Source of the DNA: Allochromatium humboldtianum
GTDB taxonomy: Bacteria; Pseudomonadota; Gammaproteobacteria; Chromatiales; Chromatiaceae
Direction of reading: 5' to 3'
Assembly: GCF_013385175.1 (NCBI RefSeq)
Contig: NZ_JABZEO010000013.1
Span: 1-64,000, forward strand
DNA: 64,000 bases
The notes under the pieces: model-generated
Databases searched by the model: none
Told to the model about the DNA's origin: nothing
The model's input: only the letters and a program-made list of their open reading frames with translations
Program-made: the position numbers and the translations under genes
Shown here: positions 1 to 7,763 of the stretch, piece by piece
Position numbering within the stretch: the stretch's first letter is position 1
How the letters are laid out: the number at the start of each line of letters is the position of its first letter

Positions 1-1629
1 AGGCTCGTCGGGGCGAGCGCTAACCAGTTTGGAGAGGCTGACTTCGATGGTGCGTTGGGCCGGGCGCTCTGTGTCCGGCAAGCTCAAGGGTGAGCCGGAT
101 TCGGATAGCGCGGCTGTATTCCAGATGGCCGGATAATTGGCAACATCCGCGACTGGTTCGTGCCCCCATGATTCCAAAAGCTTGCCGCGAATTCCGGCGG
201 GCAAGGTCGCCGACAGCAGGATGGCGCTTCCTCCAACCGCCTTCTGACGCTTGAGCACCTCGATCAGCAGCCCATTCATGTAGGCATCATAGGCATGCAC
301 CTCGTCGACGATCAGAACGGAGCGGTGCAACCCGAAAGCCCGGACGAAGTTGTGTCTGACCGGCAAGACGGACAGCAAGACCTGATCGACAGTGCAGACG
401 CCGATCTGTCCCAGGAAGACACGCTTGCGGCTGCTGGCCAGCCAAGCAGCACACTGGACGCCGGCTTCGGTCTCGCCCTGAGCCGTGCGTTTGGAGCCAG
501 CCTCGACGAGCCGTTGGTACGCTTGATTCAGCCGACTATGACCATGGGCCAGAACCAGATTCGCGCGACCAAAGGCGCTCTTGGAGAAGGTTTCGCAACG
601 TCCAAGCATGGCGTTTGCCGTGGCCTGAGTGGGGAGCGCGAAGACGATCGACTCGGCCAGTCCGGCATCGATCAGGCGCCAGGCGTAGGCCAATGCAGCT
701 TCGGTCTTGCCGCTGCCCGTGGGGGCTTCAACGATCGTCAATCCTGGGGCAAGCGGCAGGTCGTCGATCATGATCTGAGTGCCGCGCGGATGCTCGGCGG
801 CTTTGAGTAGAGCCGGGATCCCCTGGTAAGCCAGAGGCGTGGCGATCAGCCCGAAGTGCCTCAAGATATCGTCGCGTCTGATCTGCTCCAAGCGTGAATG
901 CAGATAGTCGTTTGGAGAGAGCGTAGGCGGGGCGTAGGGAAAAACGTCGACATTGGAGCCTATCCAGTCGCACAGACTACAGAATCCCGCCAGCAGGTTT
1001 CGGGCTTCGGTGCCGCATGGAGGAGGTGGATCTTCGAGGGTCAATCCAGCCGGACTGAGGAAGAGATCGGCCGCTTCCTGGGCCCATGCACGGCGAGCGT
1101 TGGCGTCTTGTTCCAAGACAGCCGCTTCGGCATAGGCCGGAAGAAGACCATCGTTATCCGGGATCTCTCCGTGATGCCCCGTCACGGCGGCGAGCCACGA
1201 GGCCCAGGCTTTCAATGCGTGACGGCTTGCGGGTTTGAACCAGCCGCGAAGCTCGGCCATCGACAGACGGAACCCTTCGCGTCCGTGATCGTAGTGCCCA
1301 CCCGATGTATCGATCAGCTTCGCTGAGGCTAGATCGGGCCAGGTCTGAGGCAGGATATCGGGGGCTTTGATCTGAAACAGCGCGTGCAACTTTCCGATGT
1401 CATGGAGTGCGACGAAAAACAGGATCCACGCCAGAAGGCGCCGAATTTCGGCCTCATCCACGTCAAAGGCGACCATGAAAGTACGACGAACCGCCGACGA
1501 GTCTCGCCAAAACGTTGCTGCAACGACTGCAACGTCGAGGGAGTGATAAGCGAAGGGATGCCATTTATTGGCTCCATCAATTTCTGGATTCGCCTTCGCC
1601 CAATAAAGCCAATGGTCCTTGGATAGCAT
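1..1629 (-). CDS. cas3: CRISPR-associated nuclease/helicase Cas3, type I-E (5' part; gene continues past the left edge)
   Basis: Cas3 is recruited by Cascade to R-loops, then nicks and unwinds target DNA. The reading frame is open for 543 residues without a stop. The HD nuclease domain shows H29 (AYHSLDVA) and H76-D77 (VALHDIGK), then a TGHHG motif and LLAGFCSLCDWIGS. The helicase domain shows Walker A (APTGSGKTE, about residue 300), DEVH (about 439) and SATLP (about 470). Segments such as LPTQATANAML and FLGQIGVCT closely match E. coli type I-E Cas3. I chose the ATG at 1629 because a GGAG lies 7 bases upstream and the protein then begins MLSKDHWLYWAK, like the family. Any cse1-cas7-cas5-cas6e genes and the repeat array would lie beyond the left edge. 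About 330-350 C-terminal residues are missing. Confidence 0.95.
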   Translation of the reverse strand, partial: MLSKDHWLYWAKANPEIDGANKWHPFAYHSLDVAVVAATFWRDSSAVRRTFMVAFDVDEAEIRRLLAWILFFVALHDIGKLHALFQIKAPDILPQTWPDLASAKLIDTSGGHYDHGREGFRLSMAELRGWFKPASRHALKAWASWLAAVTGHHGEIPDNDGLLPAYAEAAVLEQDANARRAWAQEAADLFLSPAGLTLEDPPPPCGTEARNLLAGFCSLCDWIGSNVDVFPYAPPTLSPNDYLHSRLEQIRRDDILRHFGLIATPLAYQGIPALLKAAEHPRGTQIMIDDLPLAPGLTIVEAPTGSGKTEAALAYAWRLIDAGLAESIVFALPTQATANAMLGRCETFSKSAFGRANLVLAHGHSRLNQAYQRLVEAGSKRTAQGETEAGVQCAAWLASSRKRVFLGQIGVCTVDQVLLSVLPVRHNFVRAFGLHRSVLIVDEVHAYDAYMNGLLIEVLKRQKAVGGSAILLSATLPAGIRGKLLESWGHEPVADVANYPAIWNTAALSESGSPLSLPDTERPAQRTIEVSLSKLVSARPDEP

Positions 1630-1665
1630 GAAGAGACTCCGCTTTTCCGTGTCGTCAGAGTCTCG

Positions 1666-1719
1666 ATCATAAACGAAATGCTGAACGCGGTGTCGCTTTC
1701 CAAACGTGTGCTGCGACAC
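1666..1719 (-). promoter_or_regulatory. Candidate cas3 promoter overlapped by an inverted repeat
   Basis: Reading toward cas3, TATGAT (1666-1671) fits a -10 box. A GCGACA about 19 bases upstream is a poor -35. A 7-bp inverted repeat, GTGTCGC (1690-1696) and GCGACAC (1713-1719), covers that -35 area, so a repressor site is possible. The rest of the 206-base gap (1630-1835) shows nothing else I can name and no CRISPR repeats. Confidence 0.3.
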
Positions 1720-1835
1720 GATAGAGGCGGATGACACGACGGGGACTCAAGCGCGAAAAAGATCTCGCAATGGCTGTAGCGCTTGACCCGTAGACTTCTG
1801 GCTGGAACCTATTGAAGTGCCGTATCGGACTGAAA

Positions 1836-2849
1836 TCACGGAGCCAAGATCTGCACCTGATCGGCGTAGCTGTATTGCTGGGCGTTGCCCTGTAGCCGGA
1901 GGCAATAGCTCTTCATCCCGTTGAAGTTCTCGGAGCGCTGCTCGCCGATCTCGACCAGGGCGAAGGGCGAATCCTCGGCCGGATCCAGCCCCAGAGTGGG
2001 ACTGACCACCGACCAGTCGAGATTCAGACCGACGTTGCCTTCGAGCACGAAGTAGTGGATACCGCGACGAACCGCGATCTCCCCGCGATGATCGTGCCCG
2101 GAAAAGACCGCAATGACCTGGCTGTCCTGCTCCAGGACCGCACGCACCGCGTCGGCATTCTTGACGGTGTGCTCCTCGTCGTTGTCGCGATGCAGCACCT
2201 GATGGCTGAACACCACGGTTGGGAGATTGCTGTTCGACAGATCGGCGACGAGCCAGTCGAGCTGCTCCTGTGGAATCCAGGCATCCTTCCAGTTCCAGAA
2301 TGGATCGGCCGGATCCTGGCGGTCGAAGGGGCGATGCGGCTCAGCCACGCTGTAGTCGGCATCCAGAACCACATAGTGGATACCCCGCCGATCGAACGAA
2401 TAATAGCTGAACCCCGGCGGCAGCCCAGTATTCGTGATCGTATGCAGAAAGGTCTCGCGATCGATGCCGTCGAACTCGTGATTGCCCAGAACGTGGTAGA
2501 TCGGTCCCTCGAAGCGGCTGAAGGCCGCCTCGATCTCGATCAGGTTCGAGACCGGATCCTGACCCGCGTCCAGGGCATCGACGAAGTCGCCCAGCTCGAT
2601 GACGAAGTCGGCCTCGGCGGCATTCATGACCTCGACGAAGGATTGCATCTTGTCCAGAGCGGATGAATATTTGCGCCTCGTCCTATCCGGTCTGTTGGTG
2701 TGATGGACGTCGGTGATCACCCCGAAACGGGTGATGGGCGTGCAAGGCTCGGATCCGCCCAGGAGTTCATCGAAGCTCGATGCGGCGAGCGCGCCCGCAC
2801 TCCAGAGCCATAGCGACAGCATCACGATCAGCGTATTTCTCATCGACAT
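1836..2849 (-). CDS. Exported calcineurin-like metallophosphoesterase
   Basis: A predicted periplasmic binuclear-metal phosphohydrolase with unknown substrate. All the family blocks are visible: GVITDVHH (Asp-x-His), ELGDFVDA (GDxxD), VLGNHEFDG (GNHE), VVFSHQVLH and FSGHDHRG (GHxH). Starting at the ATG at 2849 gives a classic signal peptide (MSMRNTLIVMLSLWLWSAGALA). The ORF can be read from 2897, but that adds 16 polar residues ahead of the signal sequence. The second ATG at 2843 is also possible, and none of the three has a strong Shine-Dalgarno. The mature protein is one phosphoesterase domain of about 310 residues with no obvious anchor. It is transcribed away from murI and stands alone, so there is no operon clue to its substrate. 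Phosphodiesterase, nucleotidase and phosphatase activities are all possible. Confidence 0.8.
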   Translation of the reverse strand: MSMRNTLIVMLSLWLWSAGALAASSFDELLGGSEPCTPITRFGVITDVHHTNRPDRTRRKYSSALDKMQSFVEVMNAAEADFVIELGDFVDALDAGQDPVSNLIEIEAAFSRFEGPIYHVLGNHEFDGIDRETFLHTITNTGLPPGFSYYSFDRRGIHYVVLDADYSVAEPHRPFDRQDPADPFWNWKDAWIPQEQLDWLVADLSNSNLPTVVFSHQVLHRDNDEEHTVKNADAVRAVLEQDSQVIAVFSGHDHRGEIAVRRGIHYFVLEGNVGLNLDWSVVSPTLGLDPAEDSPFALVEIGEQRSENFNGMKSYCLRLQGNAQQYSYADQVQILAP

Positions 2850-3165
2850 GGATTCGTCGTCGAACTCTGCCGTCCGGACGGATAGGGCAGGGGCCATGGC
2901 GCCGAACCGCTTCCGGCGATGCCCATCGCCCGGCAGGTTGATGGAAATCGCGCCAGCTTAATCGTTCCGTGTGAACCCTGGATGTCGATTCGACGACGAC
3001 TGAATGACGAGCGCTCGCGATGGATTGTCAGTCGGACGCTTGGATCCTACACTGTGGCGCATTAGCGACCCATCGCCCGGTCATGGCGGCGTCCCGATGC
3101 ATCTGCCGTCCCCATGACGGCGCCGATCCGACCGGATCACGGATCAACCCTCATAACCATCAACC
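2850..3165. other. Intergenic region between the metallophosphoesterase and murI
   Basis: A 316-base divergent gap. The part next to the phosphoesterase can be read as an N-terminal extension of that gene. The part next to murI holds the promoter listed separately. I see no RNA gene, repeat or further ORF. Confidence 0.5.
3025..3053 (+). promoter_or_regulatory. Candidate sigma-70 promoter for murI
   Basis: TTGTCA (3025-3030), an exact 17-base spacer, then TACACT (3048-3053). This predicts a start near 3060 and a leader of about 105 bases before the murI ATG. Confidence 0.5.
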
Positions 3166-4014
3166 ATGAACCCTCATCATCCGATCGGCGTCTTTGATTC
3201 AGGCCTGGGTGGACTCACCGTGCTGCGCGAGATCCGCCGCCTGTTGCCGGGCGAGGATCTGCTCTATGTGGCCGACTCGGCCCATGCGCCCTATGGCGAC
3301 AAGTCCATGGCCTTCATCGAGTCGCGCTCCATCGCCATCACCGAATTCCTGCTCGAACGCGGCGCCAAGGCGATCGTGGTCGCCTGCAACACCGCCACCG
3401 GCGCCGCCGCGAAGCTGTTGCGCACTCGGTACAGTGTCCCCTTGATCGCCATGGAGCCGGCCGTCAAACCGGCGGTCGAGCGCACGCGCTCGGGCGTGGT
3501 GGCGGTGCTGGCCACGCGCCAGACGCTCGCCAGCCACAACTTCTCGGTGCTGCTCGGACGGCTCGAAACCGACGCCGACATCCTGTTGCAACCCTGTCCA
3601 GGTCTGGTCGAGCGGGTCGAGGCCGGTGATCTGGCGGGGGAGGGGACGCGCGAACTGCTGCGCGGTTATCTGGAACCGCTACTCGCGCGCGGGGCCGACA
3701 CCCTGGTCCTGGGCTGCACCCACTATCCGCTGCTGACCCCCTTGATCCAGGAGCTGGCCGGACCGGAGGTGCTCATTCTGGACTCGGGCATGGGGGTCGC
3801 GCGTCAGGTGCGCCGTCGACTGAGTGAGGCCGAACTGCTGGCGCCGGAAGCGCGCACGGGACGCGCGCACTTCTGGACCAGCGCGCACCCGGCCAGGATG
3901 CACGCCCTCATGGCCCGGCTCTGGGCGGGGGAGGTCGAGCTCGCGCACTGGGTCGAGTCGGAAGCCGAGGATGCCCGGAGATCCCCCGGCGGTCTGGCGC
4001 TGGAGCCGACCTGA
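3166..4014 (+). CDS. murI: Glutamate racemase
   Basis: Interconverts L- and D-glutamate, supplying D-Glu for peptidoglycan in the cytoplasm. At 282 residues it has the family's usual length. The N-terminal VFDSGLGGLTV and ADSAHAPYG blocks are intact, and both catalytic cysteines are present: C74 in VACNTAT and C184 in LGCTHYP. The start is the only sensible ATG before the conserved GVFDSG block. It sits downstream of a good sigma-70-like promoter and is convergent with the flagellar fliK arm, with a gap of only 27 bases. It is therefore probably monocistronic and unrelated to the flagellar genes. Confidence 0.95.
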   Translation: MNPHHPIGVFDSGLGGLTVLREIRRLLPGEDLLYVADSAHAPYGDKSMAFIESRSIAITEFLLERGAKAIVVACNTATGAAAKLLRTRYSVPLIAMEPAVKPAVERTRSGVVAVLATRQTLASHNFSVLLGRLETDADILLQPCPGLVERVEAGDLAGEGTRELLRGYLEPLLARGADTLVLGCTHYPLLTPLIQELAGPEVLILDSGMGVARQVRRRLSEAELLAPEARTGRAHFWTSAHPARMHALMARLWAGEVELAHWVESEAEDARRSPGGLALEPT

Positions 4015-4041
4015 CCCAGGGCGTCTTGCCCCTCCCGCGCA

Positions 4042-4371
4042 TCACTCCGCGCGTCGCTCGTTCCGCTCGGCCGGAATGAGCGTCGGGACACGCGGATCGA
4101 TCCCCTCCAGCATGAACACGAACGCCAGCACCTCGGCGACGGCCACATAGAGCGCGCGCGGGATCTCGGCCCCGAGCGGGATCTGCGCCAGGGCCTCCAC
4201 GAGCACCGGATCGGCGCGTAGCGGGATGTCGTGCTCCTCGGCGACCTTGAGGATCTGCTCGGCGGTCAGGCCGGTTCCTGTGGCCGTGATGCGCGGGGCG
4301 TTCTGACGGTCCCAGGAGAGCGCGACCGCCTTGGCGGTCCTGGGCGTGGAACCTTTGGGCGGCTCGCTCAC
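4042..4371 (-). CDS. Stand-alone FlhB C-terminal-domain protein (FhlB/FlhX type)
   Basis: A 109-residue cytoplasmic protein matching only the part of FlhB (type III export switch) that lies after the NPTH autocleavage site. AVALSWDRQNAPRITATGTG lines up with the sequence that follows NPTH in FlhB, followed by the EQILKVAEEHDIPLRADPVLVEAL block and IPRALYVAVAEVLAFV. There is no membrane domain and no NPTH. It starts with GTG inside the fliK stop codon (GTGA, 4-base overlap), so it is translationally coupled to fliK. Homologues elsewhere can partly substitute for cleaved FlhB in export-specificity switching. Its direct coupling to FliK, FlhB's partner in that switch, supports the same role here. 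That role is inferred. Confidence 0.85.
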   Translation of the reverse strand: MSEPPKGSTPRTAKAVALSWDRQNAPRITATGTGLTAEQILKVAEEHDIPLRADPVLVEALAQIPLGAEIPRALYVAVAEVLAFVFMLEGIDPRVPTLIPAERNERRAE

Positions 4372-5891
4372 GCCTGCTCACGCACCAGTGGATCGTCGAA
4401 GGGCGGCGCCGGCTGTGAGAGCGGCCGATGTCCAGCGTGAAGACTGGCGACCTCGATCTCGCGCGCCTCCAGGCGCGTGCGCAGGTCGCCCAAATGCCGT
4501 TTGATCTGCTCCGCGCCATCCGGATCCCCGGCCTGAAGACTGGCATTGAGCCGTTCGTTGCGCAGTGTCAGCAGAATGTGCAGTGGGCCGAGCTTGGGCA
4601 GATCGAGCCGCAGACGCATGCTCCAGGTCTCGTGCTCGTCGCCTTCCCGTGCCTGCTCGCGGCGGATGTCGGCCTCCAGCGCCTGGAGTCCGGTCGGAGT
4701 CCGGAAGGGTAGTTCCAGCAGCCACTGGGTCTGACCGGCGGGGCTGTCGAGCGACTGGAGCTGCTTGGTCACGACCTGCTTGAGCATGCCCTCCACGTCA
4801 CGCGCCAGACTCGCGGTGCGTTGGTTGTTCTGTTCGACGGCGCGCGTCTCCTCGGGCGGTTCGTTGCCGCTCTTGGGGGATGACCCGGATTCCGGGGCCG
4901 CAACGCGGCTGAAGCGTGATTCGCTCGCCTCGGGCGTCGCTCCAGCTCTCGGCTCGGCTCCAGTAGAGGCGCCGGAACCCTCCGTCCGTGCACCGGCCTG
5001 GGAGGCGGGGGGCGGCTGGGGAGTCGGCGCGTCGGCTCGATGTCCGCTCGTCGGCTGAGCGGCGGCGGGTGGCACGCTCGGCGGTCTCGCGGCCTGGACG
5101 CGAATCTGCTGGGCGAGCGTGAGCAATTGCGCCTTGAGATCGAGCTTCAGCTCACTCGACTGGGCCGGGTCGAGCGCCGCCTGCGCCAGGAGTGCCTCCA
5201 TCCAGAGACCGGAGCGACTGACGGCGGTCGACAGTCGTTCGGGATCGGTCAGTTCGGCGGCACTGGCGAGCTGGTCGATCAGAGTGGCGACGGCCTGCCG
5301 GATCTGGAGGTGAGACAGCGTCTCGTTGGCGTTCGGCGCCGGCAACGGCGTGACGGTCTTCGGAACCGCAACGGCATCCGTGCCGATCTCCTTGGCCAGT
5401 CGCGCCGTGATGTTCTCCAGCGTGGCCGCGAGCGGACGGGATTCGGGCCAATGCTGCCGGAACTGTTGCCCCAGCCATTCGCGCGCACCGGCCAAGACCG
5501 TTGGGTTCGATCCGGGCGTGGATGGCGAACCCTCCGCCGGCGCCAGGATCTTCAGGATGAGTGTCGGCCCCGTGGCGACGACCTCGGCGCGCAGTGTCGG
5601 CGACGTGCCGGGCGCCGAACCCCCGCCAGTAACGGCTTGCAGAGCGTTCGTCGGCAGGGCGGCGGTCAGCTGCACCCGAACACCCTGAGTCCAGGTCGCC
5701 GAACCCGCGAGTGGACGCAATTGCGCTTCGATCAGGTTGGGGCCGATCGATCGGGTCGGTATGATCTCGACCCGCATCCCAGCCTGGAGTCGTCCGGCCA
5801 GTTCGTTCAGGACCGCAGCCTGTGCCCGCGTTCCGACGACTGGGGCGCTCGAACCGGCGCCGGACGGCGGGAGGCCCACTGGCTCGCTCAT
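4368..5891 (-). CDS. fliK: Flagellar hook-length control protein FliK
   Basis: FliK is secreted during hook assembly and signals FlhB to switch export from hook to filament substrates. The central part is long and rich in Pro, Ala, Ser and Thr, typical of the ruler region. The C-terminal hydrophobic core is recognisable: LLELPFRTPTGLQALEADI, then LRLDLPKLGPLHILLTLRNERLNASLQA and an amphipathic helical end. I prefer the ATG at 5891 (507 residues, MSEPVGLPPSG), which has AGGA 6 bases upstream. The longer version from 5969 would overlap flgN by 62 bases. The minus-strand order is flgM-flgN-fliK-fhlB, probably driven by the sigma-28 promoter ahead of flgM. Most FliK proteins are encoded beside fliE-J/fliL-M, so this location may mark a second fliK-like gene. 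Confidence 0.85.
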   Translation of the reverse strand: MSEPVGLPPSGAGSSAPVVGTRAQAAVLNELAGRLQAGMRVEIIPTRSIGPNLIEAQLRPLAGSATWTQGVRVQLTAALPTNALQAVTGGGSAPGTSPTLRAEVVATGPTLILKILAPAEGSPSTPGSNPTVLAGAREWLGQQFRQHWPESRPLAATLENITARLAKEIGTDAVAVPKTVTPLPAPNANETLSHLQIRQAVATLIDQLASAAELTDPERLSTAVSRSGLWMEALLAQAALDPAQSSELKLDLKAQLLTLAQQIRVQAARPPSVPPAAAQPTSGHRADAPTPQPPPASQAGARTEGSGASTGAEPRAGATPEASESRFSRVAAPESGSSPKSGNEPPEETRAVEQNNQRTASLARDVEGMLKQVVTKQLQSLDSPAGQTQWLLELPFRTPTGLQALEADIRREQAREGDEHETWSMRLRLDLPKLGPLHILLTLRNERLNASLQAGDPDGAEQIKRHLGDLRTRLEAREIEVASLHAGHRPLSQPAPPFDDPLVREQA

Positions 5892-5907
5892 GGGCGTCCT
5901 GAGCGTC

Positions 5908-6420
5908 TCACGCCTGACTGATGGTGCGTCCGCGCTGGCCGCCGGCGGCGGTCCGGCCCCGTGGATCATAGGTGGTGGTGCTGGCGTCCTCGCCCTTGAG
6001 CAGACGCAGCGTCATGGCGATACGCCTCTGGTCGCGCTCGATCGAGCGGGCATTGTCGCTGTTCAACTGGTCACAACGGCGCGTCTGGTCGAGCAGGGCC
6101 GACCAGCGCGTTGCAAGTCGGTCGTCCCGGTCGTGGGTCCGGATGAACCGCTCGACGCCCTCCGGGGTGAAGTCGAAACCGGCCGCCTCGATCCAATCAC
6201 GCTGTCGGGCGGTCTCGGTCTCCAGGCGTGTCAAGAGCGTCTGCTTGTCGACGACGAGGCGCAGCAACCCATCGGGATCCCTGGACTCGATCGCCCCCAG
6301 TTCCTCCAGGAGCCGCTCGGCGAGTCGGCGCATGTCCTCGATGGCCAGATCCAGCGAGGCGACCAGGGCCTCCAGATCCACCGTCTCCGACGTCTGGGTT
6401 CGATGGTCGGCGGCGCTCAA
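5908..6420 (-). CDS. flgN: Flagellar export chaperone FlgN
   Basis: FlgN is the cytosolic chaperone for the hook-filament junction proteins FlgK and FlgL, both encoded further along this cluster. The product is 170 residues and strongly helical. The N-terminal helix (LEALVASLDLAIEDMRRLAERLLEELGAIESRDPDGLLRLVVDKQTLLTRLE) has the FlgN-family pattern, and the C-terminus is a disordered Gly/Arg/Thr tail. The start is a TTG that overlaps the flgM stop (TTGA), with a purine-rich GAGGGGG about 8 bases upstream inside flgM. No usable ATG lies near the N-terminus, so the coupled TTG start is well supported. Confidence 0.85.
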   Translation of the reverse strand: MSAADHRTQTSETVDLEALVASLDLAIEDMRRLAERLLEELGAIESRDPDGLLRLVVDKQTLLTRLETETARQRDWIEAAGFDFTPEGVERFIRTHDRDDRLATRWSALLDQTRRCDQLNSDNARSIERDQRRIAMTLRLLKGEDASTTTYDPRGRTAAGGQRGRTISQA

Positions 6421-6725
6421 GCGAAGGCCCCCTCGAAGTCGAGCATCCGCTGGGCCAGACGCTGGTTGTCGATCTCGTAGCGTCCCTCGGCGAGCGCCGC
6501 CTTGATCTCGGCCACGCGCGCACTGTCGACGGGCGTGTCCTGGGCTCCGCCGCGCGCGGCGCTCAGGGTCTTGGCGGTCTCGGTGAGTGTGACGGATTCG
6601 CCCACCGCGCCCTTGGGACTGGTCGCGGTCGGATCGGACGCAGAGGGAGTGCCGCCGCGCGGCTTGCTCCCCACGGCCGATCCGTCGGTACGCAGGTTGT
6701 TTCCAATGGGAAGCTTGATATCCAT
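6417..6725 (-). CDS. flgM: Anti-sigma-28 factor FlgM
   Basis: FlgM holds sigma-28 (FliA) inactive until the hook is complete, then leaves through the export channel, which releases late flagellar transcription. The 102-residue product has the usual disordered N-terminal half. The C-terminal sigma-binding helices are clear: SARVAEIKAALAEGRYEIDNQRLAQRMLDFE. It overlaps flgN by four bases and follows a close match to the sigma-28 promoter, so FliA should activate its own inhibitor together with FlgN, FliK and the FlhB-like protein. flgA lies upstream on the same strand, giving a possible second read-through transcript. Confidence 0.92.
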   Translation of the reverse strand: MDIKLPIGNNLRTDGSAVGSKPRGGTPSASDPTATSPKGAVGESVTLTETAKTLSAARGGAQDTPVDSARVAEIKAALAEGRYEIDNQRLAQRMLDFEGAFA

Positions 6726-6761
6726 GGGCTGGGTCCAGGGTCGTTTGGGGTACGCCTATGA

Positions 6762-6788
6762 ATATCGGCGATTGGGTGGAAAACTGTA
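6762..6788 (-). promoter_or_regulatory. Sigma-28 (FliA) promoter of flgM
   Basis: On the minus strand the site reads TACAGTTT, exactly 11 bases, then GCCGATAT. The sigma-28 consensus is TAAAGTTT-N11-GCCGATAA, so 14 of 16 positions match with the exact spacing. It sits just upstream of the flgM start, with a predicted leader of about 30 bases. Confidence 0.85.
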
Positions 6789-6831
6789 GTGCATGACCGT
6801 GTCTTCGTTGTTCGGTGGCGGCGATATGCCA

Positions 6832-7578
6832 TCATAATGCGACGCGCACCGCGCCGGAAGGCTCGACATAGCCCTCGACGACACGTTTCGACGAGCTGTT
6901 GCGCACCCGGATGCGGGCGCCCTCGCGGCCGTCCTCCAGGGCGATGCCCTTCATGCGCACGACCAAGCCGGGGCGCGCCGAGAACAGCGTCACCTCCTGG
7001 CCGCGTTCGACGATCCGTCGCTGGGTGACATGGGCGCTGGTGAGTACCTGCCCAGGCATCAGACGCCGACGTGAGGCCATCCCGACGACAGCCTCCGGTT
7101 CGGTGAAGTAACCATTGGTCAGACCTGAGACCGCCTGACGCTCCAGGCGGACGTCCTCGGGCCGGATGACCTGCTGGCGCGCGATCGGGCGTTCGAGGAC
7201 CAAGACCTCGACATGGCGCTCGATGCGCGCCGGTACGAACAGCGACCAGCTCACGGGGTCGGAACAGCGGACGTTGATGGTGGTATGGCCTTCGGTGCGC
7301 GCGCCTGGGGCGAGCTGGGCCGTCGGCGGATGAGCGCAGCGTGTCAGTTGCAAACGGCTGTCGAGCTGACCGATCTCGATCTCGACCTCCTGACCGGCCG
7401 TGGTGTCGATCATGGTTGCGGCGAAGGTGCGTGCCGTGTTCAGGATGCGCTCGATGGATTCGCTGTCGGAGGCGGCCAGGGCGGGCTGATAGAGTCCGGC
7501 GGCGAGCAGCGCGTATCCGAGCGCGCGCGCCCGTGTCGGATTCGAGTGTCTGGCCGTTTTGAGCGTCGTAGCTGTCAT
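6832..7578 (-). CDS. flgA: Flagellar P-ring assembly chaperone FlgA
   Basis: A periplasmic chaperone for polymerisation of FlgI into the P ring. After a signal peptide (ALGYALLAAGLYQPALAA) comes the typical N-terminal domain, a conserved pair of cysteines (LTRCAHPP and INVRCSDP), and the C-terminal SAF-like domain (VVGMASRRRLMPGQVLTSAHV, VTLFSARPGLVVRMKGIALEDGREGARIRVRN). The ATG at 7578 has GAGGA 8 bases upstream; the earlier ATG at 7620 lacks one and would only lengthen the part before the signal. The length of 248 residues is normal. The gene diverges from cheV across a 185-base gap. Confidence 0.92.
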   Translation of the reverse strand: MTATTLKTARHSNPTRARALGYALLAAGLYQPALAASDSESIERILNTARTFAATMIDTTAGQEVEIEIGQLDSRLQLTRCAHPPTAQLAPGARTEGHTTINVRCSDPVSWSLFVPARIERHVEVLVLERPIARQQVIRPEDVRLERQAVSGLTNGYFTEPEAVVGMASRRRLMPGQVLTSAHVTQRRIVERGQEVTLFSARPGLVVRMKGIALEDGREGARIRVRNSSSKRVVEGYVEPSGAVRVAL

Positions 7579-7763
7579 GATTCGGTTCCTCGCATGGCTG
7601 GCTTGGCTGAGATCATGCATGAAACGCGCCGCCTCGATCCGGTCGCTCGGCGGACGAACGGTCGATGCTCAGGGGCGTCGAGCCGCTCCTTGGCTGCTAC
7701 ACTGGCCACCGGTGCGCGTGAGGCGGGGTCTTTGTCGTTTGACATCAAGAGGGTGTGGGTGAG

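Noticed and set aside
1630-1835. CRISPR repeats or leader next to cas3
   Set aside because: No repeated 28-29-base unit or regular spacing is present; the array must lie outside the window, if it exists.
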